From an uncultured Clostridia bacterium (GTDB lineage: Bacteria; Bacillota; Clostridia; Christensenellales; Aristaeellaceae): DNA of 60,026 nucleotides. A program made the position numbers and the translations under genes. The stretch covers positions 1 to 60,026 of the forward strand of contig CAMJUL010000012.1 of assembly GCA_946408995.1 (NCBI GenBank), in the 5' to 3' direction. Shown piece by piece: positions 16,009-25,039 of the stretch (position 1 is the stretch's first letter; each line of letters opens with the position of its first letter). Below the pieces are notes generated by a model. It saw only the letters and a program-made list of their open reading frames with translations, had not been told where the DNA came from and did not search any database.

Positions 16009-17478
16009 ATGTATACGGTCAAGGTGCGTTTGGACGGCCCGGGCGGGCTGTCCATGAGCGAAAAGATCCTGAAGACCCTGTACGCGTCCGGGCTGGATTT
16101 TGAGCCGGATGAAAGACGGATCCGCATTCTGAGCGACGGGACGGCGGAGCTGACGGTGACGCGGAAACCGTATATGCTCCACGCGAAGATCCCGGTGCCC
16201 CTCTACGGCCAATTGTGGGTGATGGCCGACAACCTGGGGGAGGGCTACACGGGGGATTTTGTGGATTTCGTATCGGAAGCGGTCCGCACCTACCTGTTCT
16301 GGGCGCGGCGCTTTGGGGAGGGCCTTGAGATGAGCGTCGCCACCCAGGGCCATCTGGAGGCCGCGCAGGAATTGGAACATCTGGCCAACCGGGGCATGGA
16401 TACGCCGGACAACCGGCTGTACGCGCTGTCCCATGCGATGCTGGCGGCCGAGGGCACCCTGGTGGAAAGATCCCGCGCGGCCCTGAGCCCCAGGAAGGAC
16501 CTGAAGCTGGGGTGCAATTTCTTCAGGTACACCTCCCCGACGGCGCGGTACGCCCGTTTCTTCCGGGAGGTGTTCGACTTTGCCACGCTGCCCTTCTATC
16601 CCGGCAGGACGGTGCCGGAAAGGGGCAGGTATGAGTACGGCTACATCGAAAACGCCCTCTCCTTCCTGACCGAAAAAGGGATCACGCCCAAGGGACATCC
16701 CCTGTTTTTCGGCCATAAGGAGGTGAACCCCGCCTGGATGTTCGGCCTGAGCTATCCGGAACTGCGCCGGGAGGCGGCGAACATCGCCAGGCACCACGTG
16801 GAGACCTTCAAAGGGACCATTGACATCTGGGACGCCATGAACGAGGCCCATGACTGGGCCAACTGCTTTGAACTGGACCAGGACCAGCTGGTGGACCTGA
16901 CCAGGGCCACCACGGACGCCCTGCGGGAGGGGAACGACAGGGCCCTCTCCGTGGTGAACGTATGCCTGCCCTTCGCGGAATATGTGGCGGGCCGGTATAA
17001 CTGCTACGGCGCCCTGCCGGAGCACCTCCGGTCTCCCCTGAGGTATTTCAGGACCCTTCTGGAGGCCGGGGTGGATTTTGACGCGGTGGGGATCCAGCTG
17101 TACTTCCCGGGACGGGATATGGTGGCGGTTTCCCGGATGCTGGACGCCTTCGCGGCCCTTGGAAAGCCCATCCACATCACCGAAATGGGGGTCAACGGCG
17201 GGTTCCGGGCCAAGGGGAACGCGGGCAGCAGCTGGTCCCAGCTGGACATGTCCGAGGGGACCTGGCACGGCGGATGGAACGAGCATACCCAGGCAGACTG
17301 GATGGAGCAGTTCTACACCATCGCGGCGGCCAGGCCGGAGATCAGGGCGCTGACCTGGTGGGATTTCATTGAGCCGAGCTTTTCCGGCAACGGGGCCTTC
17401 CTGTATGAGGACGAGAACCCGCGGGAGATATTCTTCCGCCTGCGCGCCTGGAAGGAGCGGTTTATCGCCAAGGCGTGA
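16009..17478 (+). CDS. GH10 family glycoside hydrolase (endo-xylanase-like), cytoplasmic
   Basis: A 489-residue protein. The GH10 catalytic barrel occupies about residues 160-470: the acid/base Glu is in DAMNEAHDW, the nucleophile Glu in HITEMGVNGG, with GIQLYFPG between them and LTWWDF after. GH10 enzymes cut beta-1,4-xylan with retention. There is no signal peptide, so it probably acts on imported xylo-oligosaccharides. The first 150 residues do not look like a known binding module to me; they hold a beta-rich part and a helical part. The start at 16009 has AAGGAG upstream. It lies 37 bp before the U32 gene. Confidence 0.85.
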   Translation: MYTVKVRLDGPGGLSMSEKILKTLYASGLDFEPDERRIRILSDGTAELTVTRKPYMLHAKIPVPLYGQLWVMADNLGEGYTGDFVDFVSEAVRTYLFWARRFGEGLEMSVATQGHLEAAQELEHLANRGMDTPDNRLYALSHAMLAAEGTLVERSRAALSPRKDLKLGCNFFRYTSPTARYARFFREVFDFATLPFYPGRTVPERGRYEYGYIENALSFLTEKGITPKGHPLFFGHKEVNPAWMFGLSYPELRREAANIARHHVETFKGTIDIWDAMNEAHDWANCFELDQDQLVDLTRATTDALREGNDRALSVVNVCLPFAEYVAGRYNCYGALPEHLRSPLRYFRTLLEAGVDFDAVGIQLYFPGRDMVAVSRMLDAFAALGKPIHITEMGVNGGFRAKGNAGSSWSQLDMSEGTWHGGWNEHTQADWMEQFYTIAAARPEIRALTWWDFIEPSFSGNGAFLYEDENPREIFFRLRAWKERFIAKA

Positions 17479-17515
17479 GAAAAGCGAAAACAATACGGAA
17501 TCGGAGAGGAAAAAC

Positions 17516-18778
17516 GTGAGAAAATCCAAAAAGCCGGAACTTTTGTGCCCGGCCAGGGATCTGGAGATCCTCAAGGCCGCGGTGGATTACGGGGCGGACG
17601 CGGTGTATATCGGCGGGGAAGCCTACGGCCTTCGGGCCAAGGCCCGCAATTTTACCCCGGAGGAGATGCGAAAGGGCATCGAATACGCCCACAGCCGGGG
17701 GAAGCGGGTCCACGTGACGGCGAACATCCTGGCCCATGAGTCGGACCTGGAGGGGGCCGGGGCGTACTTTGCCCTGCTGGAGGAGCTGCGCCCGGACGCG
17801 GTGCTGGTGGCGGACATGGGCATGTTCCAGCTGGCGGGCAGGTACTGCCCCCATGTGGATCGGCACATCTCCACCCAGGCCAGCTGCACCAATTCCATGA
17901 CCTTTTCCTTCTGGCACAGCCTGGGGGCCAAAAGGGTGGTCTGCGCAAGGGAGCTCTCCCTGGAGGAGATCGCGCGCATCCGGCAAAACGTCCCGCCGGA
18001 AATGGAAATGGAGGCCTTCGTCCACGGGGCGATGTGCGTGTCCTATTCCGGGCGGTGCCTTTTGAGCAATTATCTGGCCGGCAGGGACGCGAACCGCGGG
18101 GAGTGCGCGCAGCCCTGCCGGTGGAACTACGCCCTGGTGGAGGAAAAGCGCCCCGGGGAGTACCTTCCCCTGGAGGAAGACGGGCACGGGGCCTATGTGA
18201 TGAGCACAGGGGACCTGTGTATGGTGGAGCATATCCCGGAGCTGGTGCGGGCGGGGCTCGACAGTCTGAAGGTGGAGGGGCGGATGAAAAACCTGATGTA
18301 TGTGGCCGTCTGCGCCCGGACCTACCGCCTGGCCATTGACGATTATTTCGAGTCGGAGGAAAAGTACCGGGCGCGGCTGCCCTGGTACCGGGCGGAGATC
18401 CGCAAGTGCACCTACCGCGCCTTTAACACCGGGTTTTACTTCGACCGCCCCGGACCGGACAGCATGGTCTATGACGGCAAGGCTTACGAGAGCGACGCGG
18501 TGTACCTGGGCACCGTCCAGGAGGCGGAAGGGAACCGCCTGACCCTTTCCCAGCGGAACAAGTTCAGCGTGGGGGAAGAGGTGTGCGTGATGAAGCGGGA
18601 CGGCAGAAACCTGAGGGGCCGCGTCGCCGCCCTGTATGGCGAAGAGGGGCAGGCCCTGGAAAGCGCCCCCCGCCCGAAGGAGCGGGTGACGGTGGTCCTG
18701 GAGACCCCGCTTTCGGAGCCGGGTACGCCGGAAAAGGGAGATGTGGTCCGCAGGGACGGGCCGAGAACGGATCTGTGA
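17516..18778 (+). CDS. Peptidase U32 family protein
   Basis: A 420-residue cytoplasmic protein. The N-terminus (PELLCPARDLEILKAAVDYGADAVYIGG) and the U32 signature region (EAFVHGAMCVSYSGRCLLSNYLAGRDANRGECAQPC, cited in parts: GAMCVSYSGRC and GECAQPC) mark the family. Some U32 members are collagenases; others (RlhA, TrhP) make hydroxylated RNA bases. This length and the conserved Cys set fit the RNA-modification branch (TrhP-like) at least as well as a protease; I cannot decide. The GTG at 17516 has GGAGAGGA upstream. It is the last gene before the inserted transposon. Confidence 0.85.
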   Translation: MRKSKKPELLCPARDLEILKAAVDYGADAVYIGGEAYGLRAKARNFTPEEMRKGIEYAHSRGKRVHVTANILAHESDLEGAGAYFALLEELRPDAVLVADMGMFQLAGRYCPHVDRHISTQASCTNSMTFSFWHSLGAKRVVCARELSLEEIARIRQNVPPEMEMEAFVHGAMCVSYSGRCLLSNYLAGRDANRGECAQPCRWNYALVEEKRPGEYLPLEEDGHGAYVMSTGDLCMVEHIPELVRAGLDSLKVEGRMKNLMYVAVCARTYRLAIDDYFESEEKYRARLPWYRAEIRKCTYRAFNTGFYFDRPGPDSMVYDGKAYESDAVYLGTVQEAEGNRLTLSQRNKFSVGEEVCVMKRDGRNLRGRVAALYGEEGQALESAPRPKERVTVVLETPLSEPGTPEKGDVVRRDGPRTDL

Positions 18779-18869
18779 ACGGGCGAAAGAAAAAGATCAA
18801 GAGAACCGGACTTCAATACCGTGATAGCCAGCTTTTTATGGATTGATTCCAGATATAAACGCATAAAAA

Positions 18870-18898
18870 AACGGCGCCTTTCCGGCGGGCTCCGTAAC
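18870..18898 (-). terminator. Split terminator arm at the left border of the mobile element
   Basis: AACGGCGCC at 18870-18878 is adjacent to a run of A (T on the minus strand). Its complement GGCGCCGTT lies at 28766-28774, right after the DUF368 stop codon, on the other side of the element. Joined, they would form a 9-bp stem followed by T7 on the minus strand, so this was probably the terminator of the DUF368 operon before insertion. Confidence 0.5.
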
Positions 18899-18908
18899 AC
18901 AGTATTAG
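18899..18908 (+). repeat. Left terminal inverted repeat
   Basis: ACAGTATTAG, the exact complement of the sequence at 28735-28744. It lies 52 bp outside the tnpX stop codon. Confidence 0.65.
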
Positions 18909-18959
18909 GTTCTAATCGACGAAAACGTAATGTTTTCAAGGCTCACAGCGTGATTTCGG

Positions 18960-20678
18960 TCACGCCGTTTGCTTTGCCATCAGTTCATGGATTGGGATAA
19001 AACCGATGCCGTTGTACTCAATGCGGATGTGCTGTTCCCTGTGCCCGCTGCTCTTGTCAGGCGCACTCACATAGATCGCGCTGATCAGCTCATGTAGAAT
19101 ATAGCCATCCAGCTTCTTGATACCGACATAGCCTCTCGCCTTTTCAATGAACCGTTCAAGATGATCGTTCTCTGCTTCCTGTACTTCGATTTCCTGCCGC
19201 AGTCTGGCTGTATCGGCTTCCAACTGCTTCTGCTCCGCTTCATAGGTCTGGCTGAGCATCTCATACCGTTCATCACTCAGTCTTCCTGCCGCATTATCCT
19301 CATACACCTTGATGAACAGGCGTTTCAGCTCAGAGATACGGCGTTCATCCCGGTCAAGCTCATTTTTCCGGATTTGGATCGCTTCCTTGCTTGCCTGACG
19401 CTTTTGAGCTGTCATAACCTGCCGGAAGTAGTCCTCAAAACGGAGAATATAGCTTGTCACCATCTGAACATGAGCCAGCACCACTTCCTCAAGCACAACC
19501 GCCCGGATATAATGCCCTTTGCATTTCTCCTTATTCTTCCAATGCGTGGAGCAGTCGAAGAATTCCTGGTTGGGCTGAAAGGTCTTGCATGAACAGAAGT
19601 AGAGCTTTTCTTTGCAGTCTTCGCAATATACCAACCCGGAAAAGATGTTACTCCTTCCGTTGCTCGTCCTGCGATGCCGCTGCTGCCGGATTTCCTGCAC
19701 CCGCTGGAATACGTCCATCTCAATGATCACTTCATGGTGGCCCGGAAATATCGCCCAGTTTTCCTTGGGATTATCCCTGGTTTTCTTATCCCAGATGGAA
19801 TTGGTGTAGGTCTTGAAATTGACCGCGCACCCCGTGTATTCCGGCATCTCCAGAATATGCACGACCTCTGAGCTGTTCCAGTGGCAGGGATTCTCTGGGA
19901 TGGGATTGGGAACGTTGATTCCCATTTCCCGTTTGTGCGCTGCCGGCGTCAGTACTTTTTCCGCTATCAGCTGGTCCGCAATCTGGCTGGGGCCTCGTCC
20001 TTCCATGCACAGGTTGAAGATGTGCCGGACGACCTGGGCAGCCTCGGGATCAATGATCCAATGCTTTGGATCAGATGGGTCCTTCATGTACCCGTAGGGC
20101 ACATTGGTGGTCAGCGGTACGCCTTTCTCGCCTTTTGCCTTGTTGATCGCTCGAATCTTCCGGCTGGTGTCCCGGGCGAAGAATTCGTTGAACCAGTTGC
20201 GGATACCGGCAAAGTCGTTGTTCACGCTCACCTGATCCGCTGAATCGTAATTGTCATTGATTGCGATGTACCGTACTCCGTTCTGCGGAAAGGTAAAGGT
20301 CGTGTACAGACCCACCATGGCCATGTTGCGTCCCAGCCGGGAAAGATCCTTCGTGAGAAGAACGCCCACATGTCCCGCTTCAACCTCCGTCAGCATCTTT
20401 TTGAAGCCTGGTCTGTTGAAGTCGGTTCCACTGTAACCGTCGTCTACGAAAAAGGTTGGATTGGGGAAGCGATGGTCTTTTGCGTATTGCAGCAGGATTT
20501 CCTTTTGATGCTCTATCGACAGGGATTCGCCCAGCCTTTCGTCTTCCTGGGAAAGCCTGCAATAGAGCGCCGTGATTTTTGCCCCTGACATGTCTGTATG
20601 ATCCTCCTTATCTGTTGGGGCATCTGGCAGTACAGGATTGATCGTTTCTATTATATCATTCTTCCGCATATCTGTCAT
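18960..20678 (-). CDS. tnpX: Large serine recombinase, TnpX family
   Basis: A 572-residue site-specific recombinase. The resolvase domain holds the catalytic Ser in YCRLSQED, then LLTKDLSRLGRN, and the region GYSGTDFNRPGF. A recombinase domain (about 190-310), a zinc-ribbon-like segment (CEDCKEKLYFCSC) and a long coiled coil (about 420-510) follow. It excises and inserts the element via a covalent Ser-DNA intermediate. Two starts are possible: 20678, four bases after the tnpW stop with GGAGG upstream, and 20591 (MSGAKITALYCR) with AAGGAGG upstream; the second matches the usual start of homologues. Terminal position in the element is as in Tn4451. Confidence 0.92.
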   Translation of the reverse strand: MTDMRKNDIIETINPVLPDAPTDKEDHTDMSGAKITALYCRLSQEDERLGESLSIEHQKEILLQYAKDHRFPNPTFFVDDGYSGTDFNRPGFKKMLTEVEAGHVGVLLTKDLSRLGRNMAMVGLYTTFTFPQNGVRYIAINDNYDSADQVSVNNDFAGIRNWFNEFFARDTSRKIRAINKAKGEKGVPLTTNVPYGYMKDPSDPKHWIIDPEAAQVVRHIFNLCMEGRGPSQIADQLIAEKVLTPAAHKREMGINVPNPIPENPCHWNSSEVVHILEMPEYTGCAVNFKTYTNSIWDKKTRDNPKENWAIFPGHHEVIIEMDVFQRVQEIRQQRHRRTSNGRSNIFSGLVYCEDCKEKLYFCSCKTFQPNQEFFDCSTHWKNKEKCKGHYIRAVVLEEVVLAHVQMVTSYILRFEDYFRQVMTAQKRQASKEAIQIRKNELDRDERRISELKRLFIKVYEDNAAGRLSDERYEMLSQTYEAEQKQLEADTARLRQEIEVQEAENDHLERFIEKARGYVGIKKLDGYILHELISAIYVSAPDKSSGHREQHIRIEYNGIGFIPIHELMAKQTA

Positions 20679-20681
20679 GGG

Positions 20682-20909
20682 TCATTCCTCCGATTCTTCT
20701 ATGTTTTCTTGGGGTTCAGTTGTAAAACTTTTCGCCATAATACGCTCCAGCTTTCGGGTGAAGAGCTCGCTGCCCTCATAAGTGCCCGTAACGACATAGG
20801 TGGTTCCGTGGATGACTCTCTGAATGGTTTGCTCTGGAATCCAGTATGCAGACAGATTGGGGACGGATATTCTTCCATCGCTTTCTAAAGTAAATTTCGT
20901 TCCGTTCAT
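20682..20909 (-). CDS. tnpW: Transposon-encoded protein TnpW
   Basis: A 75-residue protein. The central motif (YWIPEQTIQRVIHGTTYVVTG, cited as IPEQTIQRVI and GTTYVVTGTYEG) and ERIMAKSF are typical of TnpW proteins of Tn4451-like elements. Its function is not known. The ATG at 20909 is preceded by AGGAGG; the open frame extends further but without a binding site. It ends four bases before the recombinase start, so translation of the two may be coupled. Confidence 0.8.
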   Translation of the reverse strand: MNGTKFTLESDGRISVPNLSAYWIPEQTIQRVIHGTTYVVTGTYEGSELFTRKLERIMAKSFTTEPQENIEESEE

Positions 20910-21035
20910 GGTTGGATGTTCCTCCTGCTTTTGATGTATGATTTGGGGCAGGATGACCATTTGGTCGTCCTGCCCCGATGGGGTGCCTTGGAAGCGTTGA
21001 TTTTCCTGGACTTTTTTCGTCCTAAAGGGTAACGG

Positions 21036-21434
21036 TCACGCCGGTGTTTTCTGGCGTTCCCGGTAGCGGCGCTGCTTCTCCCGGCTTCGGGCCTGCTTCG
21101 CTGCCGCGCCACAGTCGGCACAATAGCGCTGGCGGTTGCTGCCGGGGATGAAGGGTTTGTGGCAGCGAACACATTCCTTCCAGCCTTCACCTGCCTCTTC
21201 TTCCTCCCTGAGCAGCTCATGCCAAACAGCAGTGTTCAGCTCCGGTTGCAAGGGCAAGACTGCCCGAAGGAAATAGTCACAGTTCATAGTGCCGTCATGG
21301 ATGGTCTTGTAGACCGGGCTGATCACATGGCAAGGCCGATCTACCAGCAGGCAGCAACCGTTGTCATAGTTGGCGCATTCCTTCTGTGCTAGTTGACGGA
21401 TGCCGCGCTGAATCTGGTTGTCAATCTGGTGCAT
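21036..21434 (-). CDS. Cysteine-rich VLPT domain-containing protein
   Basis: A 132-residue protein. The motif DYFLRAVLP...L is the VLPT-type core, with Cys in ECANYDNGCCLL upstream. The C-terminal part has CVRCHKPF and RYCADCG, four Cys that could form a zinc knuckle, then a basic tail. The family is regularly found beside the relaxase in Clostridia mobilizable elements. Its role is unknown; DNA binding during transfer is a guess. The start is 2 bp after the relaxase stop, so the two form an operon. Confidence 0.75.
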   Translation of the reverse strand: MHQIDNQIQRGIRQLAQKECANYDNGCCLLVDRPCHVISPVYKTIHDGTMNCDYFLRAVLPLQPELNTAVWHELLREEEEAGEGWKECVRCHKPFIPGSNRQRYCADCGAAAKQARSREKQRRYRERQKTPA

Positions 21435-21436
21435 GG

Positions 21437-23164
21437 TTACCGATCTCCTTTCTGCCAGTTTTTCTTCTGGCTTTCTTTGGTCTGTTGATTTTTCATTTGC
21501 TGTTCCTCTTCCTGAATCTGGCTGGGGGTGGGATTGCCCTTTTCGATTTCTTCGCTGCGCCGGACTGCTGTTTCTGCGGTATGATCCAGCAGTTCCCGAA
21601 GCTCTTGCTGGTTCTGAACTTCTTCGGCAACATCTTCATATCGTTTCTGTCCATCCTTGCTGCGTAAGGTCAGCGCTTCCGGCAGCACTTTCCGGACATG
21701 GGATCGAATCTTCATCTGCTCGTCCAGCTTTGCCTTCACGTTTTCCAGCTCAGGCAGCATGGCTTCCACTTCTGCGCGAAGCTGTGCGGATTCCGCGCGT
21801 AGTGTTTTGCTGTTGATAGGCAACGTGATATTCAACTTGTGCAGCAACCTGTTGGCTTTGTCGATCCGGTCAAGTTCATCGGCGTGTTCCTGCCGATACT
21901 TTTCCTTTGATTTTGTGAAATGAATTCCGCTGTATTTCTCCCGGATCGGATTCAGTTCTTTCAGCGTCGTAACCGCATCCAGGATGGCATCAATATCGCG
22001 GATGCGTTTCTCCTTTGCCTTTTTATCCGATTCCAATTCTTGGACTTCTCCGTTGGTGGCATTCAGCAGCCGGGCAAAATCTTTGATGGAATAGACGTCA
22101 TGATCCTTCATGAAGGACAGAACCTCCACCTTCTCTTTCAGATCGTTGATGCCTGCCTTATTGCGAGCAGGATATTTCCAATCCCAGCGTTCCTTTTCCC
22201 GCAGGTCATAGTAGGCCATGATTACTTCCAGCAACGGGAAATCCTCTGGCTTCTCCAAGTGTTTCTGATCGTGAATGACTTCGGACAATTCTTTGAGCCA
22301 ATCCACAAGTTCCTTTATCTTGTTACGGATAGTAATGAACAGCCTGTTGACTGCTTTCACAATCCGGTTGTGATCGCCAAGTTCCGTATGGATGCCCTTC
22401 TTCTCCAAAGCAGAAGCAGCAGGACCCAGGTGGACAGTGGGAGCCAGCTCGATCCCCTGCCGCTCAAAGGATCGCATGTCGATGCGTTCCTCTCTGCCTG
22501 CTTTTTCCAAAGCGACGTTCTGCATGACCTCCCATTCATGCCGCCAGATTTCACAGTTGCCCCGATCATTCCAGCCATCCCAGCTAACGCAGCGGCGTTT
22601 GAATTTTCCCTTGGCCGTTTGGATGCGCTCGCCGTTTTCGTCCAGGATAAACTCCGTCCGGGTTTTCGGATTCCATTCTCCCTGTTCGTTCAGGGAGCGC
22701 ATGGTCAATAACACATGAGCGTGAGGGTTTCCCTCCTCGTCGTCATGGACAGCAAAATCCGCAATCATGCCGCGATCCACGAAGGACGTTTGGCAGTAAT
22801 TGCGGATCAGTTCGATGTTCTGCTCCTGGGTCAATTCCTTGGGCAACGCCATGATGATGCGCCGGGCGGTTTGGGCGGTTGATTTATCTTCAGCAGCATC
22901 GACAGCGTTCCAGAGCGTCGCTCGATCCCGGTATTTTTCCGGTGCGTTGGGCGGCAGCAGGATTTCTTTGTGGATGATCCTCTCCAGATGATCGCCGGAT
23001 TTCCATTCATGTTCGTATTCGGAATAGATTTTATCGCCCGATTGATAGGCGGCTGCTCCGACCACGGAGTTGCCCTTCACCTTGCCCCGGGCGATAATCG
23101 TGATGTTATAATGGGGACACGGAATGTGTGCCTCACCTCCTATTCGTATCGTTACCTGATGCAC
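21437..23164 (-). CDS. mobA: MobA/MobL family relaxase
   Basis: A 575-residue DNA-nicking protein of the MobQ group (TnpZ equivalent of Tn4451). The relaxase domain is at about 15-230: the catalytic Tyr lies in GAAAYQSGD, and the HUH metal motif in GNPHAHVLLTMR. CPHYNITII is the usual family N-terminus. Helical segments follow to the C-terminus. It would cut at oriT, bind the 5' end and lead the strand into a recipient through a helper conjugation system; no such system is present here. The start is GTG; a shorter start nearer CPHYNI cannot be excluded. Confidence 0.88.
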   Translation of the reverse strand: MHQVTIRIGGEAHIPCPHYNITIIARGKVKGNSVVGAAAYQSGDKIYSEYEHEWKSGDHLERIIHKEILLPPNAPEKYRDRATLWNAVDAAEDKSTAQTARRIIMALPKELTQEQNIELIRNYCQTSFVDRGMIADFAVHDDEEGNPHAHVLLTMRSLNEQGEWNPKTRTEFILDENGERIQTAKGKFKRRCVSWDGWNDRGNCEIWRHEWEVMQNVALEKAGREERIDMRSFERQGIELAPTVHLGPAASALEKKGIHTELGDHNRIVKAVNRLFITIRNKIKELVDWLKELSEVIHDQKHLEKPEDFPLLEVIMAYYDLREKERWDWKYPARNKAGINDLKEKVEVLSFMKDHDVYSIKDFARLLNATNGEVQELESDKKAKEKRIRDIDAILDAVTTLKELNPIREKYSGIHFTKSKEKYRQEHADELDRIDKANRLLHKLNITLPINSKTLRAESAQLRAEVEAMLPELENVKAKLDEQMKIRSHVRKVLPEALTLRSKDGQKRYEDVAEEVQNQQELRELLDHTAETAVRRSEEIEKGNPTPSQIQEEEQQMKNQQTKESQKKNWQKGDR

Positions 23165-23223
23165 AGCGAACGGTGCATCTTGTCTCGTCGTTCCTGACCC
23201 GCCGCAGCGTTCCTATGGGGGTA

Positions 23224-23360
23224 GCCGATGCAATCGGCGCAGGGGGCCGCCCCTGCTGATGGAGAGAAGCCATGAACATGGCCTCTCTCCATCGAGCCCT
23301 CCGCAGGAGCCGTCGGAGACCGCAATGAATGAACGAAGTTCATATAATTGCGCCCTCTGT
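23224..23360. other. oriT: Candidate origin of transfer (oriT)
   Basis: TAATTGCGCCCT at 23345-23356 resembles the nic region of MobQ-type plasmids (TAAGTGCGCCCT in RSF1010). The inverted repeat ATGAAC-GAA-GTTCAT sits directly beside it (23329-23343), as expected for relaxase recognition. Two further hairpins precede it: GCCGAT-GCA-ATCGGC (23224-23238) and a 36-bp inverted repeat (23258-23293). It lies about 170 bp before the relaxase start, the usual place. Confidence 0.6.
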
Positions 23361-23373
23361 AAACTCCGGGACC

Positions 23374-23706
23374 TTAATCAGTCAGATTCCCGGTTTCGGT
23401 TCCCTCAGCGTCGGCAGCGGCCTTTCGCTTGGCTTCCATCAGGTTTACCAGGTGCGTTTTCGCATAGGGCGTGTTCAGGGCGTACTGCAAATAATTGAAC
23501 ACTTCTTCGTCCGAAAGCTCCGGCGCGCCAAGCTCAGCAAGCAGCTTTTCCACGTAGCCGCCTCTGGTACACAGCCGATGGGTGCGCTCGTTCCGCTTCA
23601 GCTCTGCGATCCGCTTCTTGAGCTGCTTCTCTTCCTCCTGTGCCCGGCGCAGCTTCTCCTGGGTTTTCTCCTGAGCAGCCAACAGCTTTTCCATCTGGGT
23701 ACTCAT
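23374..23706 (-). CDS. DUF3847 domain-containing protein
   Basis: A 110-residue mainly helical protein. The first half is a coiled coil rich in Lys, Glu and Gln (KLLAAQEKTQEKLRRAQ), the second half has THRLCTRGGYVEKLL, the family hallmark. DUF3847 proteins occur next to relaxases in mobilizable elements and may assist nicking as accessory proteins, although this is not proven. I chose the ATG at 23706 because AAGGAGG is upstream; the GTG at 23718 overlaps that site. Confidence 0.75.
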   Translation of the reverse strand: MSTQMEKLLAAQEKTQEKLRRAQEEEKQLKKRIAELKRNERTHRLCTRGGYVEKLLAELGAPELSDEEVFNYLQYALNTPYAKTHLVNLMEAKRKAAADAEGTETGNLTD

Positions 23707-23881
23707 ACGTTCCTTCACCTCCTTCCCGCTGCCGCTTTCCAGCAGCGTTTTTCTGCACGCAAAAAAGCCACCGGCAGAACCGATGGCTGTGGTTGCGGGA
23801 GAGGGATCATTTCCCCCTCATTATTCATTGGCTTGAGAAAGGCCGTTTTTTTCCTGAATACAAAAATTTTTTGAAAAAACT

Positions 23882-25003
23882 TTAGAAGCGCTTTTTCTCC
23901 GGTTTTACTCGTTCTGCACCTTCGGGCAGCGGATTGATAAAAGCCTCATATTGTTCGGCAATTCTGTCGATGCGTTTACTCACGGCGCTGGGCGTTTCAT
24001 AATCCACAATGTCGGCGATTTCCTGCAGTGTCCGTCCTTTCATCCGCAGATCCAGGATTGTTTTATCCTTTTTCGACAGTGTCGCTTCAAATTGTTCCAC
24101 TAGCTGTTCTGACAGCACCTTCCTGTCAAACGCCATCTGTGTATCGGGCACGTCGATTTCATCATCCAGCAGTTTTTCCACAGAGGTGTGCTGATAATAC
24201 CGGCTGTGATTCCACTTCCGCAGGAATTCGCTCCGCTTGAGGTTGTACCCGGTGTAATCCTCCGGCTGACGATGGTTCCATACCTCGTCAATGATGGGCT
24301 GCAGCTTCCGCTGCGCCACGATGCGATCCGTTAGGTTGAAAACAAGATTGGAAAAATGCCGCCAATCCAGCCAGGGCAGGCTCGCGTCTTGCGGCATGGT
24401 AAACAGCCGCTGGAAGCTCCATTCCATTTCGGTTTCGTAGCTCATGCGGAAGTAGCGTAGGATGTCATAGCTGAGCCGCCAGATGGGAAAATCGCCGGAA
24501 TAGTTTTGCCAGCTGCCCGGCACTTCCTAATAGCCGCCCTTGCCGTCCGGCACCTGGATTGCTTGCCAGATAGCCCAGGCATAACAGTCCCATACCAGCT
24601 CCAGAAAAGCATCCTCCCCGATGAGCTTCATGTGCTTTTCGCTGGCCAATAATAGCGTGATATTCCGAGGCAATTCCAGATACGCAGGCCGTTTTTCCAC
24701 CAGTTCCCGGGGCAGGGCATAGAACATGGTCATCCACGCAAGATTGCTGTCCTGCGGGATGCGGATGATCTCGTCGGGCAGCAGCACAGTGAAATCCGTT
24801 TTCAGGTCATACACACTGCCGCTTTCATTGTGCTCCACAACTTCGGAATAGCCGTTGTCCGCATTGGCTTCATCTATATCTTCAGCATCTGCCCCGTTAT
24901 ATTCGTATGAACTATCCTCTGATTTCCGCATCTGGCGATATTCAGCATCGTTTATATCATTGGTGTTCCTGTACTTATTGTTCTCCTTTTTTTCGGCTCC
25001 CAT
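23882..25003 (-). pseudogene. Sigma-like DNA-binding protein gene interrupted by in-frame TAG
   Basis: Two open frames, 25003-24527 (158 codons) and 24526-23882, lie in the same frame and are separated only by one TAG (24529-24527). The second half has no ribosome binding site, so I read it as one broken gene of about 373 codons. The C-terminal third (SKKDKTILDLRMKGRTLQEIADIV, cited in parts) is a sigma-70 region 4-like helix-turn-helix. The N-terminal part holds LLPDEIIRIP and KHMKLIGED and matches nothing I can name. Similar genes occur in Tn4451-like elements. Whether the TAG is bypassed is unknown. Confidence 0.6.
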
Positions 25004-25039
25004 TTGTATGTGTACAGAACTACGTATTGCGAATCATGA

